Assembly: GCA_029964075.1 (NCBI GenBank)
Contig: CM057144.1
Span: 16,143,281 to 16,207,280 of the forward strand
Length of the DNA stretch: 64,000 nt
Source: Patiria pectinifera
Lineage: Eukaryota > Echinodermata > Asteroidea > Valvatida > Asterinidae
Reading direction: 5' to 3'
Made by a program: the position numbers and the translations under genes. Of this stretch, positions 47,492-58,075 are shown piece after piece. Within the stretch, counting starts at the first letter, position 1. The number at the start of each line of letters is the position of its first letter. The notes below the pieces were generated by a model. That model had not been told where the DNA came from, ran no database searches, and saw only the letters and a program-made list of their open reading frames with translations.

Positions 47492-47562
47492 CGTGCGTCC
47501 AACAAACAAGCTGCAGCTCATTAACTCATCAACTGCCTTGTCCGAATCGCTCAAACGGGCCG
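47492..47562 (-). CDS. candidate alternative 5' exon
   Basis: A 71-nt block on the minus strand lies between the acceptor TTTTTATTCCCTGTGAAG/CG and the donor GACGCACG/GTAAGT. One frame is fully open: ARLSDSDKAVDELMSCSLFV then GRT, leaving in phase 0, as the zinc-finger 2 exon requires. An internal ATG (47519-47521) would give MSCSLFVGRT as an N-terminus. The entry phase (two bases completing a codon) does not fit the exon at 55917, so use as an internal exon there is excluded. No homologue is recognised. Confidence 0.28.
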
Positions 47563-49667
47563 CTTCACAGGGAATAAAAACACCAGAACCTGGAGCCTGA
47601 TCCGAATTACGATGCCGATCCTAAAAATTCCACTTAGTGTAAATACGTAACGGCATGTGCGCGTGAGAGTCATGCCTCCCCACTAAAAGCGAGCAGGGTG
47701 ATTTTTGTGGGGAGGGCCATAATTGCTGGCTGATCGGTTGCCATCCCACTATTATTTCATTCCAGGAACATTTTTTTTTATTTTGCGGACGGATCAGAGT
47801 GGGCAAGAAAAAAAAATGTGAAGGAATGTTGACTTTGGGGAATCTTCATGAGAAAAGACGTCTGCACCTGGCCTGCCAATCATTGTTGGTATGTTCCATC
47901 TCCTCCTTTGAGAGCAACTCTAGTTTCTTCTACTTCTCTCTTTCTGCCGGCCTCCTCCTTGTTCAAGTGAGGACTATATTCTGCTATGGCACTCTAGGGA
48001 CCTGACCCTCACTGCTAGCATCTTCAGTAACTTTGCAATGAATGTACCATGTCATTTTGCAAAACTTTCTATCTGGCTAGCTGACCTTTTCGGAGGTGGT
48101 GCTGGAACACACTATAAATCACTTTTTCCTCTTTTTTTTATCTCTTCTCTGTTTGGATTCTCACGCAGGCCAAAGTTGACCTTTTCGCTGCCATAAAAGT
48201 TGGATCCATGGCAATGCATGTATTCATGCAATTTCCTTCAGTACTGTGGTCAGTCCAACGTTTCTGTGTCAATGTGAATGATGTCCATTTTTACCATACG
48301 ATTCTCATAATACTTTAAAACTGACACTGCTACGATCCTTCCTACCCTCTCCATCAGACTCAGAGAGTTTTAAACTTTCACTGCCCCCCCTCCCCCATAA
48401 TTTTGTAAATTTCTATCCCAATGAATGAATGCATGCAATTTTGGTCTTCGGTTCAGACTGACCGTTTCGCATGACGTGAGGCTTCGCCAATGAATACCGG
48501 AATTATTCATGGCCAAACCTCGGTCGTAAATGTCCTCACAATAGGACCAAAATCTGTTGAAAAAAAAGAGGCATGTCGAGATGATCGAGTGACTTTTCAT
48601 GCAGAAAAAAAAAATTACATCTGCAAAAAAAGGTTACCAGCCAAACTGATGTGTGATGAATAATGCTTGGGATTGGTCCCCAAACTATAAATTTGATAAG
48701 ATATAATTTCTGTCTTACTTTGCAAGAATATTGGACTTGGGGTGTTCGGAGAAGACTAAACACAACTGATTTCAAATGAAATGGATGAAAAATACCAATA
48801 ACAACTTGCTGCTAAATATCCAACTCTCAAACTCATTTTTAGAAAAGAGTGTGGAAAAAATCTGAGCAGTCACTGTCACCGAGCACAAGAGAGAGAAAAA
48901 AACATTGTTTAAAGGAGAAAGGGCAAATTGAGACAGTTATGAATTATGAATGGGAGTCCTGCGCGGCCCATATATCACCCAAGCCCAAGACAAAATAATC
49001 AAACGGCCACATTACAACCTTGGCGGGGTGCTACGGCCGCATGCACAGACAAACATACTGACTTCATGTTTGTCATTAGGCCGGCATCGGTGACATTTAT
49101 AAACATTAAAAAAAAAAATTAGGAGTAATAAAACTTGTTTGATTAGTCGAGATCATCTTCTGGCAGAGATGAAGTGATGTCTTTAACATTCCGTTCCGAC
49201 TTTCAAATTCAGCAGGCCAAAGCTTTCATTTCATATTAACGTTTTAGTTTGTTAACCACTGGTATTCTACCGAGGGGAAAAAGTAGGGCAATTTTTTTGT
49301 TCAAATTATGTACAGGTAAACATCTTTAAGAGGTCATTTTAAATAAAGAAATATAGTGGAATGTGAAGTATGTTTAATTCCAAGCTAAATATTTGTGGAA
49401 TTACTTGCACGTGTAACAAATGTTGCAAGTTTTTACGAATATCAGAATATTGAGCAAACTTACCTGTAAATCAGGAACAGTAAACTGGTGCAATTCTCAA
49501 AGTGACTTTCCAGCAAATTAGTCCTTCCAAACAAAACCAAGTTTTTCCCCTTGTTAATTCTGACGACAATTTCCAATTCAAATGCCCAAACAGAATCCTT
49601 TCCTATTTCTGCAATGTGTGATATTCCGTTCATTCCATCATCTTCTGTTGCTTTCTGTTTTTAGAAA

Positions 49668-49910
49668 TCACTGATAACTGAAATTTCTTATTGGGCTGTA
49701 GTCGACGATGAAACTGTCTTCCATCTGAAGCAACAGGACAACTTGAGCAAGCCTGGAGCTGTCAGACTCCATTAAGATCATCGCATCCCCGGCCAGCCGG
49801 GCCAAACATCCATCCTGCTCTGGTTCTCCTGTGCCCTCAATCCCTGCCCTACATTCCAAAAGACAGAAGATCTGTCGGATTCCCAGCACGAGTTTGACAA
49901 AAACCCTGTC
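49668..49910 (-). CDS. coding-like terminal exon candidate, unassigned
   Basis: On the minus strand the acceptor TTTTGTTTCTTTTGAAAG/GAC has a very good pyrimidine tract. It opens 80 codons ended by TGA: DRVFVKLVLGIRQIFCLLEC, RAGIEGTGEPEQDGCLARL, AGDAMILMESDSSRLAQVV, and on to IRNFSYQ. Codon use looks protein-like. Phase-0 entry would fit the donor at 55917. I do not recognise the protein, and a frame on the opposite strand (49942-50166) also looks coding-like, so the strand is uncertain. It may be a host gene fragment or a decayed element. Confidence 0.28.
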   Translation of the reverse strand, partial: DRVFVKLVLGIRQIFCLLECRAGIEGTGEPEQDGCLARLAGDAMILMESDSSRLAQVVLLLQMEDSFIVDYSPIRNFSYQ

Positions 49911-50944
49911 CTTTCAAAAGAAACAAAACAATACCGTCTGAATGGGTACCGATCCAGCCTCCGTCTTTCAAGAATCCCGAGATCCCGTGAACTGGTTTGG
50001 GTGGTTCAGAGCTAGCAGCAGTATCTTGCATGGATTCCAATCACCGAACGCAAAACCTGGCGTAGCTTTTTCAGCAAGCAGTCGGCAACCCCGCTGTTCC
50101 CTTGACAACTGTTGTGCTACAATGTACAACCCTCTCAAGACGAGTATAAAAAAATGGCTGTTGTGAAGACCGCGGGAGGTATGCAATCTGATTCCCTTGA
50201 TCAACACTTCAAATTATTTGTCGGTAAACTCCAGATTGATGTCGCTTTTTTTCTCTTTCTTTAAATGGTGTCCAAATATTGAAGAGAAACATACACAGGC
50301 CGCTTTAAAGAGTACATGTACCAGTCATTGTGATTGTTCTTGCAAACCGAAGGAAAAAATATCTTGATATGTAGCTTCAGATAAATGTTCGAGTACATTA
50401 AATTAAAGTGTTTATAATTCCACAACTCTGAAATACATTTATGATAAAGTTATTTTTTCTCCGGCATTACATGGAAAAGTAAGGGAGCATTTAAAATGAC
50501 CAACAAGAATAAAAGTTTGCAAACTGTTATTCGTGTTAGTCATTTGAAGTGTTTCTCCTACATACATGTACATGTAAGAGTTAAGAAATAAAACTGACAT
50601 TTGTTTTTTTAGCTGTATTTAACTGCACAGATGGGTCTATCTCGATCACAGACAACCGCAAAACCGACATGTGGTGAATTCAGTTATTTTTGTCAGTGAC
50701 GACTCAGTGTAAATACCATCTCTCTGACAAACAAAAAAGTACACAGCATCGTGTACATGTACACATAAAGGTTGCTCAGTTATTTCCAGAGTGACAAAAC
50801 TGTTGGATTACACATGTAATGTATGATGATCTTATAATGTACACATACATCATGTTAGAAATGTGAATTAATGATTTCTACATGTACTAGTCGATACATC
50901 CAATGTATGAATTTTTGCCTGACAGCACAAACTGCATACCGCAG

Positions 50945-51030
50945 GATACTAGGCTGGATAGCTCAGTTGGTAGAGCATTGGTGTGTGTTTTTATGAGGTT
51001 GCAGGTTACAATACTGCTGAAGTCTATCTG
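50945..51030 (+). mobile_element. tRNA-like SINE head (type S2), degraded
   Basis: GGCTGGATAGCTCAGTTGGTA then GAGCATTGG is a good A-box region; the B box (GGTTACAATACTGC) is damaged. Confidence 0.5.
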
Positions 51031-51165
51031 TTGTTGTTGAACATATTACCAAGGAAAAACGGACTGATTCAAAGGTTCATCCATTCAAATTGGCTATAAA
51101 TTCTGAAAAATATGTACTTGATGACTTTTCTAACAAGTTTCAACCGAGCTACTGGGTACGTGTAT

Positions 51166-51400
51166 GTTTGAAGCATTGCTAATGTTGCTAGCATCGTGAC
51201 TTTGGGCGTGATCCCTGGCTACATGGGTTTATGGCTTCTGACTAGCGCCCCTTGAACAAAGACATTGACAACACTCGGGCTGTATAGCGCAGTTGGTAGA
51301 GCACCGGAACCGCAATCCAGTGGTGGCAGGTTCAAACTCCGCTCCAGTCAATATCTTTGTTCAACCTAAATTAGTAACGTTCAACATTGCTAGCATACCG
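51166..51400 (+). mobile_element. composite tRNA-related SINE (type S2)
   Basis: A conserved leader (GCTAATGTTGCTAGCATC, TGGGTTTATGGCTTCTGACT, CCCCTTGAACAAAGACATTG) precedes a tRNA-like body: GCTGTATAGCGCAGTTGGTA, GAGCACCGG, and the B box GGCAGGTTCAAACTCCG. The whole unit, leader included, recurs in reverse at 59290-59510, so the leader belongs to the element. The body does not fold as a clean tRNA, so it is not called a tRNA gene. Confidence 0.65.
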
Positions 51401-52170
51401 GTAGGTGCATTTTTAAAATCTGTGTGACCTAAAAAAATTCAATAATAAAATCTGATTTTTCAAGTACTTTTCAAGTTATCCATGCAACTATGATTCCAAG
51501 TTTAATATACCAAAAATTCCAAGAGAGAGAGGCTGAAAATAGTTGCTACAGACACACGAAACTAATTATCCCGAGATACGCGACTAAGCCGCGATCCACA
51601 AGCATCTTTTCTTTGACGTAAGGGTAAATGTCAATGCTCAGATATGTAAGTGGTCTACTTGGCTATCTCTCAAGAGCTCCAACTATGTCTAGCTTTGCTA
51701 TACGTGTTTGAACACAGCTGTAACAGATGTCCGCGGATACTCTTCCCACCACCCCCCCTCCCCGAAAAAAAATCTTGGACATTTTTTTGCGGACAGGGAT
51801 ATGATTCCTTGAATTTGTCTGTAAATCTTCTTCTCACCTCCCCCGCTAAAACGTGCAGGAATGCCTTGCGAATACAAGTTTCTTCTCCTCCTGGACCCCC
51901 GGGGTAGATTTGTTTGGGAAGCGAAGACTGGTAATGGCGACCGGTTATTTGTTTTGAAACACAGGGTGGGCACGGCTGAGAACCAGTGTCGCTGGAAGAC
52001 TTTCGGCCTTTTTTAGTTTTCTACACATGCACTTTTCCTTCCACAAGTGACCTTAACAGGCTGTCATTGTGAGGGATTAAGGGTGATGTTATGTCGCCAT
52101 TTCTGGATACTAACGCTAAAAATGTCTCGTAGACTCCCGTTTATGGAAGCAGTTTAGTCACCTTATTTTC

Positions 52171-52515
52171 AAAGGCACATAGGATCATTTGGAAAACTTC
52201 AAAAACGAAACTGCCCAAAATATTACGAAATATCCTACTTGATCGTGAGTAAATAATACTCCTGTGAAATCATTTTGCCTATGCTGTCATGGCGACGGTT
52301 AGGACCTAACCAATAGAAACCAATGCTTTGCGTCAAGAAAAACGGAGATGCCTTTTCTCAGTTAGCTCAACAAGTGTAAAACCCGTTGAGCTGAAACTTC
52401 AGCAGGTTAGGTTTGAACGTTCTTCTTTTGGTTTTGAGTGGTGATATTGGAAACAAACAAAATACACGAACAGCAAATGATCCTACCAGTACATGCATAC
52501 ACCAGTATGCCTTTA
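52171..52515 (+). mobile_element. MITE-like element R1 with insertion in right terminus
   Basis: The left end AAAGGCACATAGGATCATTT and interior AACCCGTTGAGCTGAAACTT are conserved. The right inverted repeat GCAAATGATCCT is split from ATGCCTTTAA by about 22 bases. Confidence 0.65.
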
Positions 52516-53083
52516 AATCTTAGAAATAAAGATCATAACAAAATTCATTTTTTTTTAGCAGTAGCAATACATGTGTAAATTTACATATGTACATTAAAAA
52601 CCATGGATTCATGTCTATTTATACCACCATATGGCATTGTTACAGATGATAAACTTTTTTAATCTAAATCCTCTCCACTGAATTTGAGTTATCTGAAGAT
52701 TTGGAATTTCCAATGAGCTGCAATTTCAACAGATTGTGTTATTCAAAAAAGTTAGGTTGTTTACATAATTATTTTAAGTATACAGTTGTTGATTGTCACT
52801 AAAATCCCTACAAATCTATAGGTCTACATGTACCGGTCCACAGGCTAGACCTGTGTACAATGAATATCATTGCTGTAGTGTACTCCCACATACTGTATGT
52901 ATACGCACACATCTGGACTGGAGTTTGTCCTTTCTGTACACGGCAAAAACGTTTGATCGTTAGAAACCGACCCTACGTTGAAACCATAACAACGCCATCT
53001 TCCGTGAACGATGTGTACACACATGTACAGCCCCACTAACTCCCTAATGATTCGTAATCAGTTAACGATCAATGGGCCGCGTG

Positions 53084-53325
53084 GACCAATCGGTGAGCAG
53101 CAATGACCCCCCTGGTGGGCAGCATTGACCAATCAGAGGTCGGCGAGGGGAGGTGATAGACTTTACTTGTTGACAACTAACAGACCGGAGTTTAATGTAC
53201 TTTCCGGTCAAAGTGATTGTGCAGAATTATGGAAATCAACGTTGTTTTTTTTCTGATTGGAATTTTGGAGTCAGCAAAACTCTTCTGCTTTATAAATCTG
53301 ATTGGTCAATATTACAACAGCCAAT
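53084..53325. promoter_or_regulatory. cluster of five CCAAT-box motifs
   Basis: CCAAT or ATTGG pentamers in NF-Y-like context occur at 53085-53089, 53129-53133, 53256-53260, 53301-53305 and 53321-53325. The first two are embedded in a short imperfect duplication (GGTGAGCAGCAATGACC and GGTGGGCAGCATTGACC). Confidence 0.35.
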
Positions 53326-54137
53326 ATTAACCCTGAAAATCAACTTACCTACATTAGTACTGAGGATTATGATCATTTTGCTTACAAAATACTTCTACCA
53401 ATAAATGTGAGCAACGAAACAGAGTCTTGCATGAGCAAAAGCCACACTTACATGTACATGTAGCAGAAATGTTTTGCTTAAAAAATTGGACTGGTCATGT
53501 ACAGTACATGTACTGGTACAATTACATTTTGTAAAGTACCGGTAGGCTGCATATTATCTTAAAAGTCATTTTGAAACTTGTAAGTAGGGTTTACATGTAT
53601 GTATGTCTACATGTAACTACATTGTACATAATTTTACTTGTCAAATTTTACTTCAGCGCTAATATAAAGCAAATTCTTGTTTTTGCAAAATGAAGTATTT
53701 CCAGCATTTTGAGAAACCCAAATTTAGAAAGCGGAATTCCCAAGTGCCGATTTACCACGGCCAGCCATATTGGCGACAGTACTCATTTGTCCGTCTATAC
53801 ATGTACCTACAACTGAAACCTCATCATATAGGCCTAGTTAATGCTGCCGTAGTTTTGAAAGAGTCTGATTCAGCGTCAGATCAATAAAAACCTTGTTGGG
53901 TCATAAACAAAGATTTGTTACTTTCGGGGAAAATTGTCGACGACTGACAAAACCTTTATGTACATGTAATTCATCAAAGCACGTCCCGGATTTTGAAAAA
54001 AACAAACTACAAATGATTTATTTACGTGCAGAGTAACATCTATTATAAGAAAATAGCTGCAAGATACCTATACGTCAGCAGTAAAAGATAATTGTACTCA
54101 AACAAAAAATAACCTTGTATGCAATATCAGATTCGCA

Positions 54138-54300
54138 CCAGCCAACCCTGGCTAGCTCGGCGGTCGACTAGTACCGGTAAGTTGTCTGCACTAGCAAGCA
54201 GGAGGTTGAGGGTTCGAGTCCCAACCGAGTCAGCTTGTGAATTTATGTGGCAAGCCCTTGGGTAACACTGAGTATACAATCGCTGAAGAGCAAAACCCAT
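54138..54300 (+). mobile_element. tRNA-derived SINE-like element (type S1)
   Basis: GGCTAGCTCGGCGGTCGACT, TGCACTAGCAAGCAGGAGGT, GGGTTCGAGTCCCAACCGAG and the tail GCAAGCCCTTGGGTAACACT follow the same order as the other S1 copies. Confidence 0.65.
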
Positions 54301-54619
54301 TACTAAAGTAAATGTCATCATGGGATGTACGTAATTAAGTTTTTGATCAACTTCAGTCCATTCTCGGGAAACATGTAAAAGTTCAGGGCCTCCGTTAATT
54401 CTGCTAAGCCAGTCAAAAAGAGCAAACAACCGTAGAAAAAATATGACAATGTGTACCGGTATCTTGTCAATGATTGATGACTTGCTAATTGTTGGGATCC
54501 ACACCTATACAACAGATAATAATACCACAATGATAAATGACAGATATTTCGCAAGGGCTCTCTGCTTAAAAAAAAGAAAAAGAAAAAAAAGACAGACTGT
54601 GGGAACTCAATAAAGATTG

Positions 54620-54905
54620 TAGACATTTTTGGAATTTGCACGTAAGTGGCCTGTGGATTTTTTTGTTTAGAGTAGACTACACAAATTTTTGGAGCAGTTT
54701 TATAGGTAATGAAAATGGAGTATTTTGTAAATGCATGTAGGTATTTTGGAATTTGAACATACATCTACATTGTACGTGACTTGTAGTAACTTTTGACTGG
54801 ACCAGACAATAATTGCGGTAAGTTTTCTTGAGAAATGAAAATATAGTAGGCCTATTTTGCAGGTTTTTGGGAATTTGCACATGTATAAGTGACATGTAGG
54901 AATTC
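54620..54905. repeat. degenerate tandem array, ~120-bp units
   Basis: GGAATTTGCACGTAAGTGGC, GGAATTTGAACATACATCTA and GGAATTTGCACATGTATAAG begin three successive units that share GAAAAT and AGTA blocks. Overlapping minus-strand frames translate to similar VQIPK-containing repeats for this reason. Confidence 0.6.
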
Positions 54906-55552
54906 CTTACTAGAATAGGTGATTTTTAAGACAAGTTACTTGTATATTTTTATAAGGTTTTTTTTTTATTAGTTATGGGAATTTGTGGGAACCTGACCAA
55001 TACTGAGATGAGAAAAACTGTCAGATACTAAGGAAAGTGTTCCCTAAATTTGGTTACAACAATCTTTGAAGTTATCGGGGGAAAGTACAAGTACAACCTG
55101 TCTATTTTGTAACTTTAAACTATTAACTTAAATAGCATTTCATGCACGAAAGCAATAGGTTCCATGCTCTTCATTACAAGTGGAAATGTGTGCGTTTCTT
55201 GCGTCTGTTGTAAAATCTATGTCTGTCATGCATACACAACATCTACATGTAGCGGTAGTTCTAGTACACGAATGTAAACAAATTCCAAGGTTAATTTTGA
55301 CGGATCATAAAGACCTATTTATCAGAATTTTTTTCAGAATTGTCCAATCCAAACATGCTTTTTGAAAGCATCTCGTTGGAAATGTGAGTGCCTATAAAGG
55401 CCAGGCATAAAATCTGGTGCGACCTATTTCAATATTATAAACAAATAAATATTGTTGGTTTTGCCTTAACTATTTCAGCAAGAAACCTGCACATATGGCA
55501 TATTGTTAAGATCAATATTCCCATGCATACAATTACCGGTATGACAGACCGG

Positions 55553-55695
55553 TATTAACAATCAGTTTCCCTGTGATAACAAATATCACATATTAACAAT
55601 GAATACTTCCCTGAGATAAATGCACACACAAATACGACATATTAACAATAAGCATTTCCCCGAGATACAAATAAGGCATTTGAACAATAAAAACA
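55553..55695. repeat. degenerate tandem array, ~50-60-bp units
   Basis: ATTAACAATCAGTTTCCCTG, ATTAACAATGAATACTTCCC and ATTAACAATAAGCATTTCCC mark three units, each followed by GAGATA or GTGATA. Confidence 0.65.
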
Positions 55696-55916
55696 AGAAT
55701 ATATACACACAATGTACTTCGTGACTGAAGACAAAACTGTATTACCAGTTTGCCGGACATGTTTCCTCCAGTTTGTAAAGGCCAGTGCGTCACTACATGT
55801 ACCGTAGTAAAATTGCCATTCTGAACAACCGTACTCCTACGTATTATGTACAAAAGGCTAGGCTAGACAGTATTTAATGATGAAGTGCCGCTGCACATGT
55901 ACATATTAACACTCAC

Positions 55917-56003
55917 CTGTTCACAGTAATTTACAGGAGACTCATTCGGATCTGGTACAATGGTCGGTGGGGGTTGGATATAGTCGGGCGGCATGGAATA
56001 CAT
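55917..56003 (-). CDS. candidate alternative first coding exon of MBNL
   Basis: On the minus strand the ATG at 56003 opens MYSMPPDYIQPPPTIVPDPN then ESPVNYCEQ (29 codons), ending at GAACAG/GTGAGT in phase 0. The 5' part of the exon is noncoding from a tandem acceptor TTCCCACCAGCAG (start 56038 or 56035). The phase fits the zinc-finger 2 exon at 23867. Directly joined, the protein would lack zinc finger 1, and the Cys in NYCEQ would sit four rather than seven residues before the next zinc ligand, so a normal second finger would not form. It could instead precede an unseen exon, or belong to another gene. Splice sites, start context and an upstream TATA-box exon make this the best first-exon candidate in the window. 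Confidence 0.45.
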
Positions 56004-56038
56004 AGTGGTCAGGAAGGTCTCATATCACGCTCAAACTG
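56004..56038 (-). other. 5' UTR part of exon with NAGNAG acceptor
   Basis: Minus-strand TTCCCACCAGCAG/TTTGAG gives two acceptors three bases apart; both lie in the leader and do not alter the protein. Confidence 0.35.
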
Positions 56039-56350
56039 CTGGTGGGAACTCTCTCAGTATCTTGTCTGATGCAACATACATGTACAGTCCGTGAAGTAGC
56101 GCTGGTGATAATGTTGCTACGATCGGTTTTAGTATTCTGTTGGTTCTTGAAAAGGTGATACGATGAGTAAGCCTATCGCAGTTCACAGTGCATGTACGTG
56201 GGGGGTGTAGTGTACACACACACACACAGATGCAAGGTCTCTGCTGCAGACTCCAGCGCGTCTATACAGCGCAACAATGCCCAGACCTAGTCATCAGGGT
56301 CGCCGCGACGACAACCAATTGATGCCGGTGACGACACTGTGGCTGCTTAC

Positions 56351-56565
56351 CTATTGAGGAAACCGGTCCCCTTGCAAAACCCAAAACCACATCAAAATTG
56401 AAATTTCCTTTCTTTGAATACAAAAAATCTTTTTAGTATTCTTTCGACAATCCCCTTCGCGTTGGCAGCCGACCCTGTCTTTTGTGATCGTGCTCAGTCA
56501 AACTCAGCGAAGCGTTGCGAAAGGTGACTTTTCTGGCTGCGCGCACAATGCAGCCAGCGAGACCA
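56351..56565 (-). other. candidate noncoding first exon
   Basis: On the minus strand a GC-richer leader-like block runs from just below a TATA motif to the strong donor CTCAATAG/GTAAGC (56351). About 310 nt further on lies the acceptor of the exon at 56038/56035. No long frame is open, as expected for a 5' UTR exon. Confidence 0.4.
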
Positions 56566-56582
56566 ACTGCGACACGCTTGGC

Positions 56583-56594
56583 TATAAATATATA
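56583..56594 (-). promoter_or_regulatory. TATA box, candidate core promoter
   Basis: Minus-strand TATATATTTATA lies about 26-30 nt upstream of TCGCAGTTGG, an initiator-like sequence at about 56566-56570. The motif is nearly symmetrical and could also serve the plus strand. Confidence 0.35.
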
Positions 56595-57924
56595 TTTTCC
56601 TTTAGAAGGAGAAATATTTTAAAAAGACAGAGATAGGGAGTAGTATGCAACTTTCTGCTCACTGATTATCTGGGTTAGTGATGGGGTTTGATTCGGATCG
56701 ACAGTCGACGTCAACCTGAGTGGCACATGTGGGGCTGCCCTTCACTCATCCTCAGACACCTACAAAAGACAAATTATCACTGGACCCGCCCAAGTCGGCG
56801 TTATTAATGCACGTAGGGTGCCAGCCTCCCGACCTTCCAACTTGCCAATCAACGCAACTCCACAATCCAACGCAAACACTACCAGATTTTTAAAAATGAT
56901 TAAGAGCGATACATGTAATTTTCTGCCGGCTCGGCTCAAAAACACCCACCCAATCAAATAGGTTGGGAAGGCGGAGTGTCGACGATTACACGTCCGGCTT
57001 CAAATGCCCCGACGTTCTGCAATGCAAGGGGCTAACCAGTCCAATGAGCAAAGATTATTTTCCTTTCTTCTTGGTGTGTCACTCTCCCGATCGCGAAATG
57101 TTGTGATTGCAGTCACGTCATGTCAGCTCTAGACACCAAGTAAACACAGTTCAATTATTAACCATAATTGAGGTCTCGGCAATCAACGGCGAAAATTTTA
57201 TGTAAGTGGAGCAATATGATATTTAGAGAAGACTTTGACCAGAGAATCTGGGTCGTGCTTTTGTCCCAATCTAAAAAAAAAAAATTGAATCTACAGCTTG
57301 AACATTTAAGAAAACTCAATTTGGGTTGCTGCCTCTTGAAAACAAGAACGATGTCTGACTGTTCTCTTCAAAAGTACGTGTTCTCTGTTTAATATCGAGC
57401 CCCACTTCCCTGAAGCTTTGTATTGTTGATGGAGGTTTTGCTAACACTGTAATTCTTTCAAGTAACTTTTTGGGGTAACATTTTAACAGAGTCATTTGCG
57501 AATCTTGACGGTGCAATAAAAACAACTGCAGAAGTCAATGAGGTATTCTTCCCATTTTTTTCCCGAAACATTGCCTCAATTTGCTTCCTCGTAATGTATT
57601 CTCTCCGAAATCAAAACAAGAGATACAATAATGTGATGCTTCATACGGTACCGAAGTTCTAGCGCTTCACAATTGTTACCCCTGTTCATCAGGTCATGAG
57701 ACCATTACTTCTACAGCATGCTCTAGATCAGCACAATCTTGTCTTTACCTTCACAGGTACACGCATACATGTACTGGTACTTGTTCTGTAGTTGTTGGGA
57801 TTACACACGAGTTGTTCCATGGTACTATGGGGACCGAAGACGCTGCGGGGACAGCAGAAAGTCCCCATACATGTAACTCGGTCCTACTTTGCCTAACAAT
57901 AAAAAATTTCCCCTTAACGCGGTG

Positions 57925-58075
57925 ACCACTCGCACCCCTTGACAGAGAGAGGCAATTGTAGTAAAGTGTCTTGCCCAAGGACACAAATACCTTGTTCCCT
58001 GTCAGGGCTTGAACCCACAGACCATGGCACATGAGTCAAACACTGTAACCAATGGACCACAGCACCCCAGAGAAA
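57925..58075 (-). mobile_element. tRNA-related SINE with conserved CTTGCCCAAGGACAC segment
   Basis: Read on the plus strand it has TGTCTTGCCCAAGGACAC, then CAGGGCTTGAACCCACAGAC, then AACACTGTAACCAATGGACC. This block order (head in reverse) is characteristic of the widespread tRNA-derived SINE type with a conserved central segment found in many marine animals. Confidence 0.65.

Larger units (their letters stand above)
47563..55916 (-). other. intronic or intergenic region with SINEs and tandem arrays
   Basis: It contains a coding-like island (49668-50170), tRNA-like elements (50945-51030, 51166-51400, 54138-54300), an R1 copy (52171-52515), a cluster of CCAAT motifs (53084-53325) and degenerate tandem arrays (54620-54905, 55553-55695). 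A GC-richer block at 48930-49100 with CCCATATATC and homeodomain-type motifs may be regulatory. Confidence 0.5.

Noticed and set aside
51274..51350. Possible tRNA gene
   Set aside because: A- and B-box sequences are present but the acceptor and anticodon stems do not pair properly, and the surrounding unit recurs at 59290-59510, so it is a SINE.
53690..53887. Plus-strand 65-codon frame with FEKPKFRKRNSQVPIYHG
   Set aside because: It looks mildly protein-like but has no splice sites, promoter or recognised family.
56583..56600. Same TATA motif used for a plus-strand gene
   Set aside because: Downstream on the plus strand no first exon with a donor and open frame was found; the minus strand offers both.
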